Below the pieces are notes generated by a model. That model was not told the DNA's origin. It searched no databases and saw only the letters and a list, made by a program, of their open reading frames with translations. A DNA stretch of 64,000 nucleotides, from assembly GCA_037190145.1 (NCBI GenBank), contig JBBCJU010000002.1, positions 474,710-538,709 of the forward strand, given 5' to 3'. Numbering within the stretch: the stretch's first letter is position 1; every line of letters starts with the position of its first letter. The translations under genes were made by a program, and so were the position numbers. Source of the stretch: 55-13 sp037190145. GTDB lineage: Bacteria > Armatimonadota > Fimbriimonadia > Fimbriimonadales > Fimbriimonadaceae. This document shows positions 31,721-39,795 of this stretch, in pieces.

Positions 31721-31752
31721 CTTTCCCCTTTAGAAAAGAGAAAGGTGGGCCT
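31721..31752 (+). repeat. Degenerate pyrimidine/purine palindrome in the murG-murC gap
   Basis: CTTTCCCCTTT (from 31721) followed by AGAAAAGAGAAAGGTGGG. The outer CTTTC (31721-31725) pairs with GAAAG (31740-31744). It resembles the palindrome inside murD, and its purine half supplies the AAAGGTGG that serves as ribosome binding site of murC-ddl. Confidence 0.4.
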
Positions 31753-34167
31753 ATGAGAAAGGCGTCTGAGATATCTGCGGCTTTTGCTCCACGAGAAGCT
31801 TTGGATGGCAAGACGTCCTTCTTCCTTGTTGGCATCGGGGGAGCTGGGATGAGCGCCCTGGCTCGGATGCTGAAGCATCGGGGCTATGAGGTCCGAGGAA
31901 CTGACTCTACACTTTCTGCAGAGGTAGAGCGGCTTAGGTCAGAAGGGTTTGATGTAACAGTTGGGCATACCGGCGATGGGATTCGAGCGAATGATGCGGT
32001 GGTCTTGACCGATGCGATTGATTTGGATAACTCACCGGAAGTCAATCGAGCCAAGGAGCTTGGCATTCCGCTGTTTAGGCGGTCGCAGGCTTTGGGCTGG
32101 TTGCTCAAGCCCTATAAGGTCATTGCGGTTACGGGAACTCATGGGAAGACGACGACAACTGGGATGATTGGGGCCGCGTTGAAAGAAGCCGGACTAGACC
32201 CTACTATTGTCGTCGGTGCCAGCGTTCCCCAGTTTGGCGGACCAGTTGTCGAAGGGCAAGGTGAGTGGGCGGTGGTGGAGGCTTGCGAAGCCTATGACGC
32301 ATTTCACGACATCGACCCGTGGTACGTGGTTCTCACGAACCTCGAGTTGGACCATGTGGACTTTCACGGCACTTTTGAGAATCTGCAAGATAGTGTGTTG
32401 CGGTTCGTGAATCGCGCTTCTAAGCTGTTCTATGCCGCACAAGATGGAGGGGCTTGCAATTTGGCAAGCAAGGCAGGCGTTCCTGCCGAGCCTTACTCAA
32501 AGGCGGATTTCGTGCGCGCGATGGAGGCGAACGACGTCCTTATCGCCAGCCCAAAGCAGCGAGGCGAACACAACCTCTTGAACGCCAGTAGCGCTGTCAA
32601 GTTGGCGGAGGAGATAGGGGTTCCCACTGGACCAGTTCTCCTCGCCCTGATCGGTTTCCGTGGTGCAGAGCGCAGGCAGCAGATATTGAGAGGTGAGGGA
32701 GTTCAGATACGTTGGGACGGGGAGGGCCAGTTTTCAATGCCGCCCAACAGCCTTCCTCGGGTAGACGTGACCGTGATCGACGACTATGCCCACCATCCTA
32801 CCGAGATTAGGGAGAGCCTAAGCGCGATTCGCGGCTGGTACGTTCCTGAATTGCCTCAAGAGTTTGTCGAAGAACTCAAGAAGAGAGGGCATGAGCCGCT
32901 GGTCAAGCGGCGACTGATCGCTGTCTTCCAACCCCACCTTTACTCCCGGACCGTGGACAATATTCGCGAGTTCGCCAAAGCATTGGACGAGGCCGATGTG
33001 GTCTTCATCACCGATATCTACCCTGCTCGAGAAGCCCCGATCCCGGGTGTTTCTAGTGCGAGAATCGCTGAACTGATTACGAAGGAGTGTCATTACATTC
33101 CGAGTCGCCACTTGCTTCCAAGGAAGGTCGCTGCGTTTGCCCGAGAAGGGGATGTGGTGGTCGGAATGGGAGCCGGAACCATCAGTGAATTCGGTCCGGC
33201 TTTTATCAAAGAATGGGAGCGACTGTCCAAGCCTCGGGGCGAGATGACGATTGCGGTTATCTACGGAGGCGACAGTTCAGAAAGAGAAGTTTCTCTTCAT
33301 AGCGGGCGAGAGGTTTATCAATCTTTGATCAAGCAGGGTTTCAACGCTGAGCTGATTGATGTTACGGAACTCTTGCTCAGTAAGGGGAACTTGAGTCGAT
33401 TTGCGGGTACAGAGCGGCCTGATGTTGCGTTCCTCGCGGTTCATGGGACGAACTCTGAGGACGGTGCGGTTCAAGGGCTTTTTGAACTACTTCATATGCC
33501 CTATACTGGCTCTGGTGTTCAGGCAAGTGCGAAGGCCATGGATAAGGATCTGACAAAGCAGATTCTGTCGGCAAACGGTGTTCGGGTACCGAAAGGCAAG
33601 CTTGTAAGGAACCTTGACGATGCTGTAGGTTTGGTGGCCCCTGCCGTGGTAAAGCCCAATGCTGAAGGTTCAACAGTGGGGCTGTCGTTCGTAGAAACTC
33701 AGGATCAACTAGAGCCTGCCATACGAAGAGCTCTGACCTATGGGGGAGCTTGCTTGGTAGAGGAATGGGTGCGGGGTATGGAAATATCGGTTCCGGTGCT
33801 TGGGGATCGAGCCCTTTTGCCCGTTGAGATTGCGCCTACCAGCGGCTTTTACGATTTCGCATCTAAGTACACGCCAGGGGCGACGGAGGAGATTGTTCCC
33901 GCTAGACTTCCCGAAGAAGTCCTCTCGCGAGTTCAAGAGATTGCGCTTCAGGCTCACCATATCTTGGGATGTGAGGGTGCGACGCGAACGGATATGATCA
34001 TTGCTCAACCCGGAAATGAACCTTATGTGTTGGAAGTAAACACTCTTCCCGGCATGACGAGCACCTCTTTGTTGCCGAACAGCGCGAAGGCAGCAGGGAT
34101 AGATTTTGATGCGCTGGTGGTATGGCTTGTGGAGGACGCTCTGCGGCGATATGCGACGAAGACGTAA
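31753..34167 (+). CDS. murC/ddl: MurC-Ddl fusion: UDP-MurNAc:L-Ala ligase and D-Ala-D-Ala ligase
   Basis: One 804-residue protein for two cytoplasmic steps. Residues about 20-495 are MurC: VGIGGAGMSALARML, P-loop GTHGKTTTTG (127-136), DYAHHPTEI and FQPHLYSRT. Residues 498-804 are Ddl: MTIAVIYGGDSSEREVSLHS, ATP-grasp VVKPNAEGSTVGLSFV, ending EVNTLPGMTSTSLLPN. The Met498 ATG could be an internal start, but there is no good ribosome binding site. A MurC-Ddl fusion is known in Chlamydia. The separate murB that often follows murC is missing. Confidence 0.94.
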   Translation: MRKASEISAAFAPREALDGKTSFFLVGIGGAGMSALARMLKHRGYEVRGTDSTLSAEVERLRSEGFDVTVGHTGDGIRANDAVVLTDAIDLDNSPEVNRAKELGIPLFRRSQALGWLLKPYKVIAVTGTHGKTTTTGMIGAALKEAGLDPTIVVGASVPQFGGPVVEGQGEWAVVEACEAYDAFHDIDPWYVVLTNLELDHVDFHGTFENLQDSVLRFVNRASKLFYAAQDGGACNLASKAGVPAEPYSKADFVRAMEANDVLIASPKQRGEHNLLNASSAVKLAEEIGVPTGPVLLALIGFRGAERRQQILRGEGVQIRWDGEGQFSMPPNSLPRVDVTVIDDYAHHPTEIRESLSAIRGWYVPELPQEFVEELKKRGHEPLVKRRLIAVFQPHLYSRTVDNIREFAKALDEADVVFITDIYPAREAPIPGVSSARIAELITKECHYIPSRHLLPRKVAAFAREGDVVVGMGAGTISEFGPAFIKEWERLSKPRGEMTIAVIYGGDSSEREVSLHSGREVYQSLIKQGFNAELIDVTELLLSKGNLSRFAGTERPDVAFLAVHGTNSEDGAVQGLFELLHMPYTGSGVQASAKAMDKDLTKQILSANGVRVPKGKLVRNLDDAVGLVAPAVVKPNAEGSTVGLSFVETQDQLEPAIRRALTYGGACLVEEWVRGMEISVPVLGDRALLPVEIAPTSGFYDFASKYTPGATEEIVPARLPEEVLSRVQEIALQAHHILGCEGATRTDMIIAQPGNEPYVLEVNTLPGMTSTSLLPNSAKAAGIDFDALVVWLVEDALRRYATKT

Positions 34168-34882
34168 GCGCATTATCATTAACTGGAAGCCTGTTCTCAC
34201 GATGTTGTTGATCGGCAACCTGTTTGCGGGCGTATTTTATAGTCGAATGACTTCGATTGTAAAAGTGAGAGTGGAAGGTGCGCAGCCGGATGATCAGCAC
34301 CGGGTCCGAGCCATTCTTCAACGAATTCACAGCCAACCGGCATTGAAACTCAATCGACATGTGACTGAGTCTGCTCTACTTGAAAGAAGCGCCTTGGTAA
34401 AGGCAGAGATGACCCGAAATATTTTTGGAAGAGCCCGGGTTCAGCTCGCCTACCGACGTCCGGTTGCACGCATCGCAGGCATGTCGGGAGCGGCTTTGAG
34501 TCGAGACGGAGTCATTTTTCAAACGAATAGCGATTTGTCTTCGTTACCGATTGTCCGACCGCCGAATGAGGGACTTCAGCCTTCGTTGACAGTCGCTGGA
34601 CCTTGGCGACCGGGAGAGGTTGCGGGTTTGGCTAGCGAATTAGCCAACTTTTCAGATCGCCAAGTTGTTGAAATCTCCGCGCTGAACAATGGCGGTTTGT
34701 GCTTAAATATAGGTTCAAAGTTCGCTGTTGAACTTGGTTTGCCGGAACAGCTTGACGCAAAGATTGATTACCTTCGCAACAAAGTCGAGAGTGATCCGGC
34801 ACTGCTCGTCAGCGGACAAACGTTGAACCTTGTGAACTTGGAAAGACCAGCCCTGAGGATGGGTATCGAAAGAATCAAATGA
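34151..34882 (+). CDS. ftsQ: Division protein FtsQ/DivIB-like
   Basis: Bitopic protein of the FtsQ-FtsL-FtsB subcomplex. With start ATG 34151 it has a basic N terminus (MRRRRKRIIINW), one membrane helix (VLTMLLIGNLFAGVFY), then a POTRA-like region (VKVRVEGAQPDDQHRVRAIL) and the FtsQ beta domain (ARVQLAYRRPVARIAG). Starts at 34106/34109 would add a Trp-rich piece lying over the murC-ddl end and are less likely. Divergent in sequence as usual for FtsQ; position supports it. Confidence 0.82.
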   Translation: MRRRRKRIIINWKPVLTMLLIGNLFAGVFYSRMTSIVKVRVEGAQPDDQHRVRAILQRIHSQPALKLNRHVTESALLERSALVKAEMTRNIFGRARVQLAYRRPVARIAGMSGAALSRDGVIFQTNSDLSSLPIVRPPNEGLQPSLTVAGPWRPGEVAGLASELANFSDRQVVEISALNNGGLCLNIGSKFAVELGLPEQLDAKIDYLRNKVESDPALLVSGQTLNLVNLERPALRMGIERIK

Positions 34883-35631
34883 ATCCACTTGTCAGTCGTA
34901 TCACCGGAAACTCATGGATTGCCCCTGTCAGCATTATGTGCGTGGTGCTGGGGTTCATGATTGCAACGGCTTGGGTTACGGACCAAACACGAGCCAGTCG
35001 GTTGAGCTTGCTGAGCCCCGCGCAGAGAAACCGAGTGCAGAGCGGTAGCGTGGATATGCAAACGGCGATTCAGGATACACAGGCCGAGGTTGCTAAGCTT
35101 CGCGCAGAAAAGACCAAACTTGAGAATGCCATGGCTTCTCAAACATCTTCAACGAAGGCTCTGAACGATAGTCTTCAGGAGATGAAGCGTCTAGCGGGTT
35201 TGACAGACCTCGAAGGTCCCGGAGTAAGGGTGGAGCTGAAGGATAGTAAGAAGCCCGCCAGTGGAATCTTCCCGGCTGACCTTATCATCCATGACCTTGA
35301 TGTATTGAAGGTGGTCAACGAACTGTGGAATGCAGGCGCTGAAGCAATCACCGTCAATAATCACCGGGTTGTTGGCGGAACAAGCTTTAGGTGTGTGGGT
35401 TCCGTTATTTTGGTTGATGATGTAAAGATTGCATCCCCGGTCATTATCCGAGCGGTAGGTGATCCCGATACGCTGAAAGGTGCAATGGAGCTTCCGGAAG
35501 GTGTTTTATCCGACTTTCGAGAAATCGACCCGGCAATGGCCACCGTCACCAAAGTTGATAAACAGAGACTTCCTGCGTACGCAGGCTCGACTACCAAACG
35601 CACCGGAACGGTTCCCAAGGACGCGAAGTAG
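34879..35631 (+). CDS. DUF881 family membrane-anchored coiled-coil protein
   Basis: 250 residues: one N-terminal membrane helix (APVSIMCVVLGFMIATAWV), a coiled coil (about 55-100, with TEVAKLRAEKTKLENAM-like heptads) and a DUF881 domain (GPGVRVELKD, LIIHDLDVLKVVNELWNAGA, EAITVNNHRVVG). Relatives (YlxW/YlxX of Bacillus) sit in the same place between ftsQ and ftsA; function is unknown but probably linked to the divisome. Overlaps ftsQ by four bases. Confidence 0.85.
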   Translation: MNPLVSRITGNSWIAPVSIMCVVLGFMIATAWVTDQTRASRLSLLSPAQRNRVQSGSVDMQTAIQDTQAEVAKLRAEKTKLENAMASQTSSTKALNDSLQEMKRLAGLTDLEGPGVRVELKDSKKPASGIFPADLIIHDLDVLKVVNELWNAGAEAITVNNHRVVGGTSFRCVGSVILVDDVKIASPVIIRAVGDPDTLKGAMELPEGVLSDFREIDPAMATVTKVDKQRLPAYAGSTTKRTGTVPKDAK

Positions 35632-36039
35632 TTGGGCATTCTAATCCCGATAACGGCACTCGTCATTGGGGCAGTTCTGGCTGTCCTTTTGAACAGCCCG
35701 TTGGTGGGTATCACCGCACAATACTTAGCGGTTGCCTGTTTGGCCGGTTTGGATAGCGTTTGCGGAGGTATCCGCAGTGGTCTAGAAGGGAAGTTTCAGA
35801 ATGATGTATTCATCAGTGGCTTTGTCTTCAACATCCTTATCGCTTTTGGAATCGCCTGGATGGGCGACCAGATTTACATCGACCTCTTTTTGGCGGTAGC
35901 CTTAGTCCTCGGATGGCGAATCTTTAATAATTTGAGCCTTATCCGACGAATACTATTAACTCGATTGAAAGACTATCGAGACCGTAAACGAATGCAAGAG
36001 ATGGTCCAATCAGCGAGTCAGACGGAGTCAGCACCTTGA
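35632..36039 (+). CDS. sbp: DUF1290 small basic membrane protein
   Basis: 135-residue protein with three to four membrane helices and the family pattern YLAVACLAGLDSVCGGIRSGLEG and NDVFISGFVFNIL, ending in a basic tail (RLKDYRDRKRMQ). Homologues (Sbp of Bacillus) lie beside DUF881 genes in dcw clusters of Firmicutes and Actinobacteria. Start TTG 35632 follows the previous stop directly, with AAGGA about nine bases upstream. Exact role unknown. Confidence 0.83.
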   Translation: MGILIPITALVIGAVLAVLLNSPLVGITAQYLAVACLAGLDSVCGGIRSGLEGKFQNDVFISGFVFNILIAFGIAWMGDQIYIDLFLAVALVLGWRIFNNLSLIRRILLTRLKDYRDRKRMQEMVQSASQTESAP

Positions 36040-37301
36040 GAACCCAAAGTAATGGCTCTACCCGCCAAATTCCCAACGGTGAGTTGGTGACGATTCTTGA
36101 CATCGGTTCTTCCAAAGTCGTTTGTTTGGCCGCTATTGATGACGGCGAAGGGGGCTTTGACCTCCAAGGACTTGCGGTTGCGGAGTGCAAAGGCGTCAAG
36201 CGTGGAGTTGTCACTGACTTAGAAGAAACTTCTAAAGCAATTGATGCCGCAGTTCGGCGAGTAGAACAGCAGATCAATCAAAAGATCGAGAACGTTGTCA
36301 CAAATATCAGCGGAAGCCATCTGGAAGGGCATAACGCAATGGGGTTTGTACCAATTTATCCTCGTTCACGCCAGATATCGAGAGAGGATGTGCTCCAGGT
36401 CATCAACCATAGCCGACAGTTTGTGATCCCACCTGATCGCGAAATGATTCAGGCGCTTCCTCGCGAGTTCAAGATTGACGGACAGAGAGGAATCCAGCGC
36501 CCAATCGGAATGAACGGAAGCAAGTTGGAAGTCACAACTTACATCGTCACGGGACAGACCACGCACATCCAGAATATAGAAAAGGCCGTTGCTATGACGG
36601 GGCGTCGGGTTGATCAAATGGTGGTGTCGCCTCTCGCTGCCGGGCTTGGTGTATTTACTCCCGATGAGATTGAGCTGGGTGCAGCGGTGGTTGATATCGG
36701 CGAAGGGGCTACTGACGTGGGCATCTTCCAAGGTGGGTCCATCTGCTTTAGCGCAAGTATCCCCGTTGGAAGCGGATTGGTCAGTTCTGATATCAGCAAG
36801 CTTTTGCGGACTTCGCCAGAAGAAGCTGAACGGCTTAAGGTGACTCATGCTAAGGCTTCTTCTGTAGGAGTTAGTGAGTCAGACTCTGTAGATATCACTC
36901 AATTAGGGCATCCAGAGCCTCGCTCTCTTCAACGCAAGGTACTATGCGAGATTACAGAGAGTCGAATGAGAGAACTGGCGGTGATGGTGCGCCAGCAAAT
37001 TGAAAAGAGCGGTTTGTATGCCGTGCTTCCCGGGGGAGTTGTTCTTACCGGAGGCGGTAGCTTACTGGCTGGAACGGATAAGCTGTTCTCGGATGTGTTG
37101 AAGCACTTGCGAGTTCGGCGAGCAGAACCCAAGCTCTATGGCGGGCATGGGATGGATACGGATCGTGCCGGATTGGCGGTTTCTTCGGGAGTCGCTCGTT
37201 TTGCACTCCAATGTTTTGAAGATGAGTTAGGACCAGTTTCGGGCGGAGGCATTAAGGCCACTATCCGAAGCATCTTTTCCCTCATAAGCGGGAAATCATG
37301 A
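36036..37301 (+). CDS. ftsA: Cell division protein FtsA
   Basis: Actin-like protein that tethers FtsZ to the membrane. 421 residues; phosphate motifs VTILDIGSSKVVCLAA near the N terminus, AAVVDIGEGATDVGIF in the middle and GGVVLTGGGSLLAG; the SHS2-like 1C domain includes VTNISGSHLEG and PREFKIDGQRGIQRPIGM. The C terminus (IRSIFSLISGKS) can be the membrane-binding amphipathic helix. Start TTG 36036 overlaps the previous stop by four bases; the stop overlaps the ftsZ ATG. Confidence 0.94.
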   Translation: MRTQSNGSTRQIPNGELVTILDIGSSKVVCLAAIDDGEGGFDLQGLAVAECKGVKRGVVTDLEETSKAIDAAVRRVEQQINQKIENVVTNISGSHLEGHNAMGFVPIYPRSRQISREDVLQVINHSRQFVIPPDREMIQALPREFKIDGQRGIQRPIGMNGSKLEVTTYIVTGQTTHIQNIEKAVAMTGRRVDQMVVSPLAAGLGVFTPDEIELGAAVVDIGEGATDVGIFQGGSICFSASIPVGSGLVSSDISKLLRTSPEEAERLKVTHAKASSVGVSESDSVDITQLGHPEPRSLQRKVLCEITESRMRELAVMVRQQIEKSGLYAVLPGGVVLTGGGSLLAGTDKLFSDVLKHLRVRRAEPKLYGGHGMDTDRAGLAVSSGVARFALQCFEDELGPVSGGGIKATIRSIFSLISGKS

Positions 37302-38545
37302 TTAAAGTAAACGGAAAAGTAGTCGAGAAAAAAATGGCTCAGCAAACAGCAGCGATCAAAGTAGTTGGTGTGGGAGGCGGCGGTTCAAACGCTGTCAATC
37401 GCATGATCGAGAGTGGTATCCAAGGCGTCGAGTTCATCGCGATGAACACTGATGTTCAGGTTCTAGACTTGGCCGGTGCGCCCCGCAAGGTGCAACTCGG
37501 AGCAAACCTCACTCGCGGATTGGGCGCCGGTGGAAATCCCGAGATCGGAAAGAGCGCGGCGGAAGAGAGTAAGAACGAAATCCGAAAAGCTCTCGAAGGG
37601 TCCGACATGGTCTTCGTCACCGCCGGTATGGGTGGTGGTACTGGTACTGGTGCAGCGCCGGTCATTGCAGATGTTGCCCGCGAAATCGGTGCTTTAACCG
37701 TAGCCGTTGTCACTCGGCCTTTCAGTTTCGAAGGCCCTCGACGATCCCGTTTGGCAGAGCAGGGAGTTACATCTCTGATGGGAAGAGTGGATACGATCAT
37801 CACGATTCCCAATGATAGGCTCTTGAGTGTTGTCGAGCGAAAGACCACTTTGATGGATGCCTTCCGAGTTGCCGATGACGTTTTACGCCAGGGTGTTCAG
37901 GGAATCAGCGATATCATCACCATTCCTGGACAAATCAATGTGGACTTTGCGGACGTGCGGGCAGTGATGTCCGACGCTGGACCGGCATTGATGGGTATTG
38001 GTTATGGAGTGGGCGAGCAGCGAGCTCTACAAGCCGCCCAGTCGGCAACAAATAGCCCTCTGTTAGAGCAGACAATCCACGGAGCCAAGGGCTTGTTGGT
38101 CAATGTCACATCGGGTGAAGATTTGACGCTTGCGGAAGCCAATGAGGCACTTCTTTACATTCAGAGCATGTGTGACGAGGAAGAAGCCAATATCTTCTTC
38201 GGTACAGTTGTTGATCCGACAATGGAAGGTACGGTTCGAGTTACAGTTCTTGCAACTGGATTCAATCCTTATTCATCTGAAGGACGCAAGGTTGCGGAAG
38301 CCACCTTCACTGTGCCGCAGCCAGAGACTCCGGTTGCGACTCCTGCTCAGGTAACTCCAGCCACTAAAGCTGATCCAAGCCAAGCATCCCCTGCTGCCAC
38401 CGTGCAAAGAGTGGATGCGAAGCAGATTTTTGGTGCAGGTGGAACACCGGCCTCTCGATCCAATCAGTTTGATGCCTCACAAGTGTTTGATGAGACAGAC
38501 TTGGATATCCCTGCTTTTATTCGCGAACATCGCGGAAACAAGTAA
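37298..38545 (+). CDS. ftsZ: Cell division protein FtsZ
   Basis: Tubulin-like GTPase that forms the division ring. 415 residues: VVGVGGGGSNAVNRM, tubulin signature GGGTGTGAAP near residue 111, T7 loop NVDFADVRAVM, and a C-terminal peptide DLDIPAFIREHR for binding FtsA and others, after a Pro/Ala/Thr linker. The start is ATG 37298; a second in-frame ATG (37334, MAQQTAAIKVV) is possible. Last gene of the cluster, followed by a terminator. Confidence 0.97.
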   Translation: MIKVNGKVVEKKMAQQTAAIKVVGVGGGGSNAVNRMIESGIQGVEFIAMNTDVQVLDLAGAPRKVQLGANLTRGLGAGGNPEIGKSAAEESKNEIRKALEGSDMVFVTAGMGGGTGTGAAPVIADVAREIGALTVAVVTRPFSFEGPRRSRLAEQGVTSLMGRVDTIITIPNDRLLSVVERKTTLMDAFRVADDVLRQGVQGISDIITIPGQINVDFADVRAVMSDAGPALMGIGYGVGEQRALQAAQSATNSPLLEQTIHGAKGLLVNVTSGEDLTLAEANEALLYIQSMCDEEEANIFFGTVVDPTMEGTVRVTVLATGFNPYSSEGRKVAEATFTVPQPETPVATPAQVTPATKADPSQASPAATVQRVDAKQIFGAGGTPASRSNQFDASQVFDETDLDIPAFIREHRGNK

Positions 38546-38565
38546 AGGCAGGCAGAATCAGAAAA

Positions 38566-38591
38566 CTCCACGGTGGATTTCCATCGTGGAG
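38566..38591 (+). terminator. Terminator after ftsZ
   Basis: CTCCACGGTGG (38566-38576), loop ATTT, CCATCGTGGAG (38581-38591), one G-U pair; flanked by AGAAAA before and CTTTCT after. It closes the dcw cluster and faces the minus-strand lipoprotein gene. Confidence 0.8.
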
Positions 38592-38611
38592 CTTTCTGCG
38601 TAATTGTGCGG

Positions 38612-38773
38612 CTACTTGGTTGTATTGCTTTGAGACGGATATCCGAATTGCTGTCCCGTCCCTAGCTGATCTGAAGAGGGAGGTGGAGTGGTCTGTTGAG
38701 ATTCATCTTTCTTGCACCCAGTAAGAGTGCTAAGAATAGCGCCAACCATCAAAATCGTGAACATCTTCTTCAT
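38612..38773 (-). CDS. Small lipoprotein, 53 residues
   Basis: A frame too short for routine calling. It begins MKKMFTILMVGAILSTLTGC, a lipoprotein signal peptide with lipobox LTGC (Cys20), followed by a Ser/Thr/Gln/Pro-rich mature part (KKDESQQTTPPPSSDQLG). The ATG (38773-38771) overlaps the TAA stop of the DUF1559 gene by one base (TAATG), so it is probably translated by coupling with it. Function unknown; a small partner or anchor for the pseudopilin is possible. Confidence 0.75.
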   Translation of the reverse strand: MKKMFTILMVGAILSTLTGCKKDESQQTTPPPSSDQLGTGQQFGYPSQSNTTK

Positions 38774-39690
38774 TAGTCTAGGCCATTCCACTGGTAGATT
38801 GACTGGTCAGTGATCTGAGTATTGTAAGGAGGACGAATGCCGTCGTAGTTAGTTCCGACTGCAGCTTGTCCTGCGGAGACTTTTGCGACATGACCGTCGC
38901 CGTAAGCTAAGAGCATCTTTCCGCTTCCACGCATACTTACAAGACCTGTGAGATACCCATTGGACTTATTTTTCTGAATTCCGTTAACCACATCAAAAAA
39001 GTTGCCTGGTCCCCAGCAGTTTATGGTCAACGCTAGAAAGTTGTCAGGATCGCAAACAACTGGCTCTACTATTTGAAGCACAAAAGGAGATTTATCTCCG
39101 TTGTAAAGAGACCAGAATCCGCCTATGGTGATTTCACTTGCTGCTGTCTTGGCGGCAAACATTACGGTAGATGCAGGGCGTGAAATTGCAGTCATAGATC
39201 GCGGTGCAGGATTAAAAGGTGGATTGATCGGCTGAGGAGCCCACGCACGAATGTTGTAACCGTATTGGGTGTCAAACAGCTTACTAAACTTGTCTGGGAA
39301 CGCAGTGGAAATTGGGAACCCTGGTCCAGGGAACTTAAATCCACCTGGTCCCTGTGGATCCAATAGGATGTCCATGTTTTTCATGTAGGGCTGGATTAAG
39401 CCGCTCCATGGGTTGTAATCTCCGTCTGGATTTCCAGGGTAAACGTCAAGACCTCCGCCCCCTCCCCACGAACAGGGAAGCGGTGCAACATCATCGTAGT
39501 CGGCGGTATACATGATGGCGGACGTGATCGTCTGCTTAGCATTGCTAATGCTTGCAGTTTGCTTTGCAGCCTGTTTAGCTTGAGCAAAAACGGGGAACAG
39601 AATTGCCGCTAGGATTGCGATGATGGCAATGACCACAAGCAACTCTATGAGCGTGAAACCTTTGCGAAACGATAACCGGTAAGAATTCAT
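38773..39690 (-). CDS. DUF1559 prepilin-type protein
   Basis: 305-residue exported protein with a type IV pilin-like N terminus: basic leader, then KGFTLIELLVVIAIIAILAA, where prepilin peptidase cuts after Gly. The DUF1559 C-terminal part ends with the family pattern MLLAYGDGHVAKVSAGQA. Start ATG 39690 (MNSYRLSFRKG) has AGGA about nine bases upstream; the earlier frame to 39738 is not needed. Very abundant family in Planctomycetes and Armatimonadota, function unknown. Downstream lipoprotein is coupled. Confidence 0.85.
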   Translation of the reverse strand: MNSYRLSFRKGFTLIELLVVIAIIAILAAILFPVFAQAKQAAKQTASISNAKQTITSAIMYTADYDDVAPLPCSWGGGGGLDVYPGNPDGDYNPWSGLIQPYMKNMDILLDPQGPGGFKFPGPGFPISTAFPDKFSKLFDTQYGYNIRAWAPQPINPPFNPAPRSMTAISRPASTVMFAAKTAASEITIGGFWSLYNGDKSPFVLQIVEPVVCDPDNFLALTINCWGPGNFFDVVNGIQKNKSNGYLTGLVSMRGSGKMLLAYGDGHVAKVSAGQAAVGTNYDGIRPPYNTQITDQSIYQWNGLD

Positions 39691-39752
39691 AACATGTGTC
39701 CTGGAGCAATACTCCGCAACTGAATTCATTTGTATCACGTCCGTTAAGTGGT

Positions 39753-39774
39753 CAAAATAGATTCAAAATAGAAG
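39753..39774. promoter_or_regulatory. 11-bp direct repeat between DUF1559 and XRE-cupin genes
   Basis: CAAAATAGATT is followed directly by CAAAATAGAAG (39753-39763, 39764-39774), two 11-mers identical in nine positions. On the minus strand this reads CTATTTT-GAAT-CTATTTT. It lies in the 105-base divergent promoter region and is a candidate operator. No -10 box at the SARP distance was recognised. Confidence 0.4.
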
Positions 39775-39795
39775 TACAACGGAAACGCTCATTCT

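Noticed and set aside
34106..34150. Earlier start of ftsQ (TTG 34106 / ATG 34109)
   Set aside because: It adds a Trp/Leu-rich piece that overlaps murC-ddl by 60 bases; the ATG at 34151 gives the basic-then-hydrophobic N terminus typical of FtsQ.
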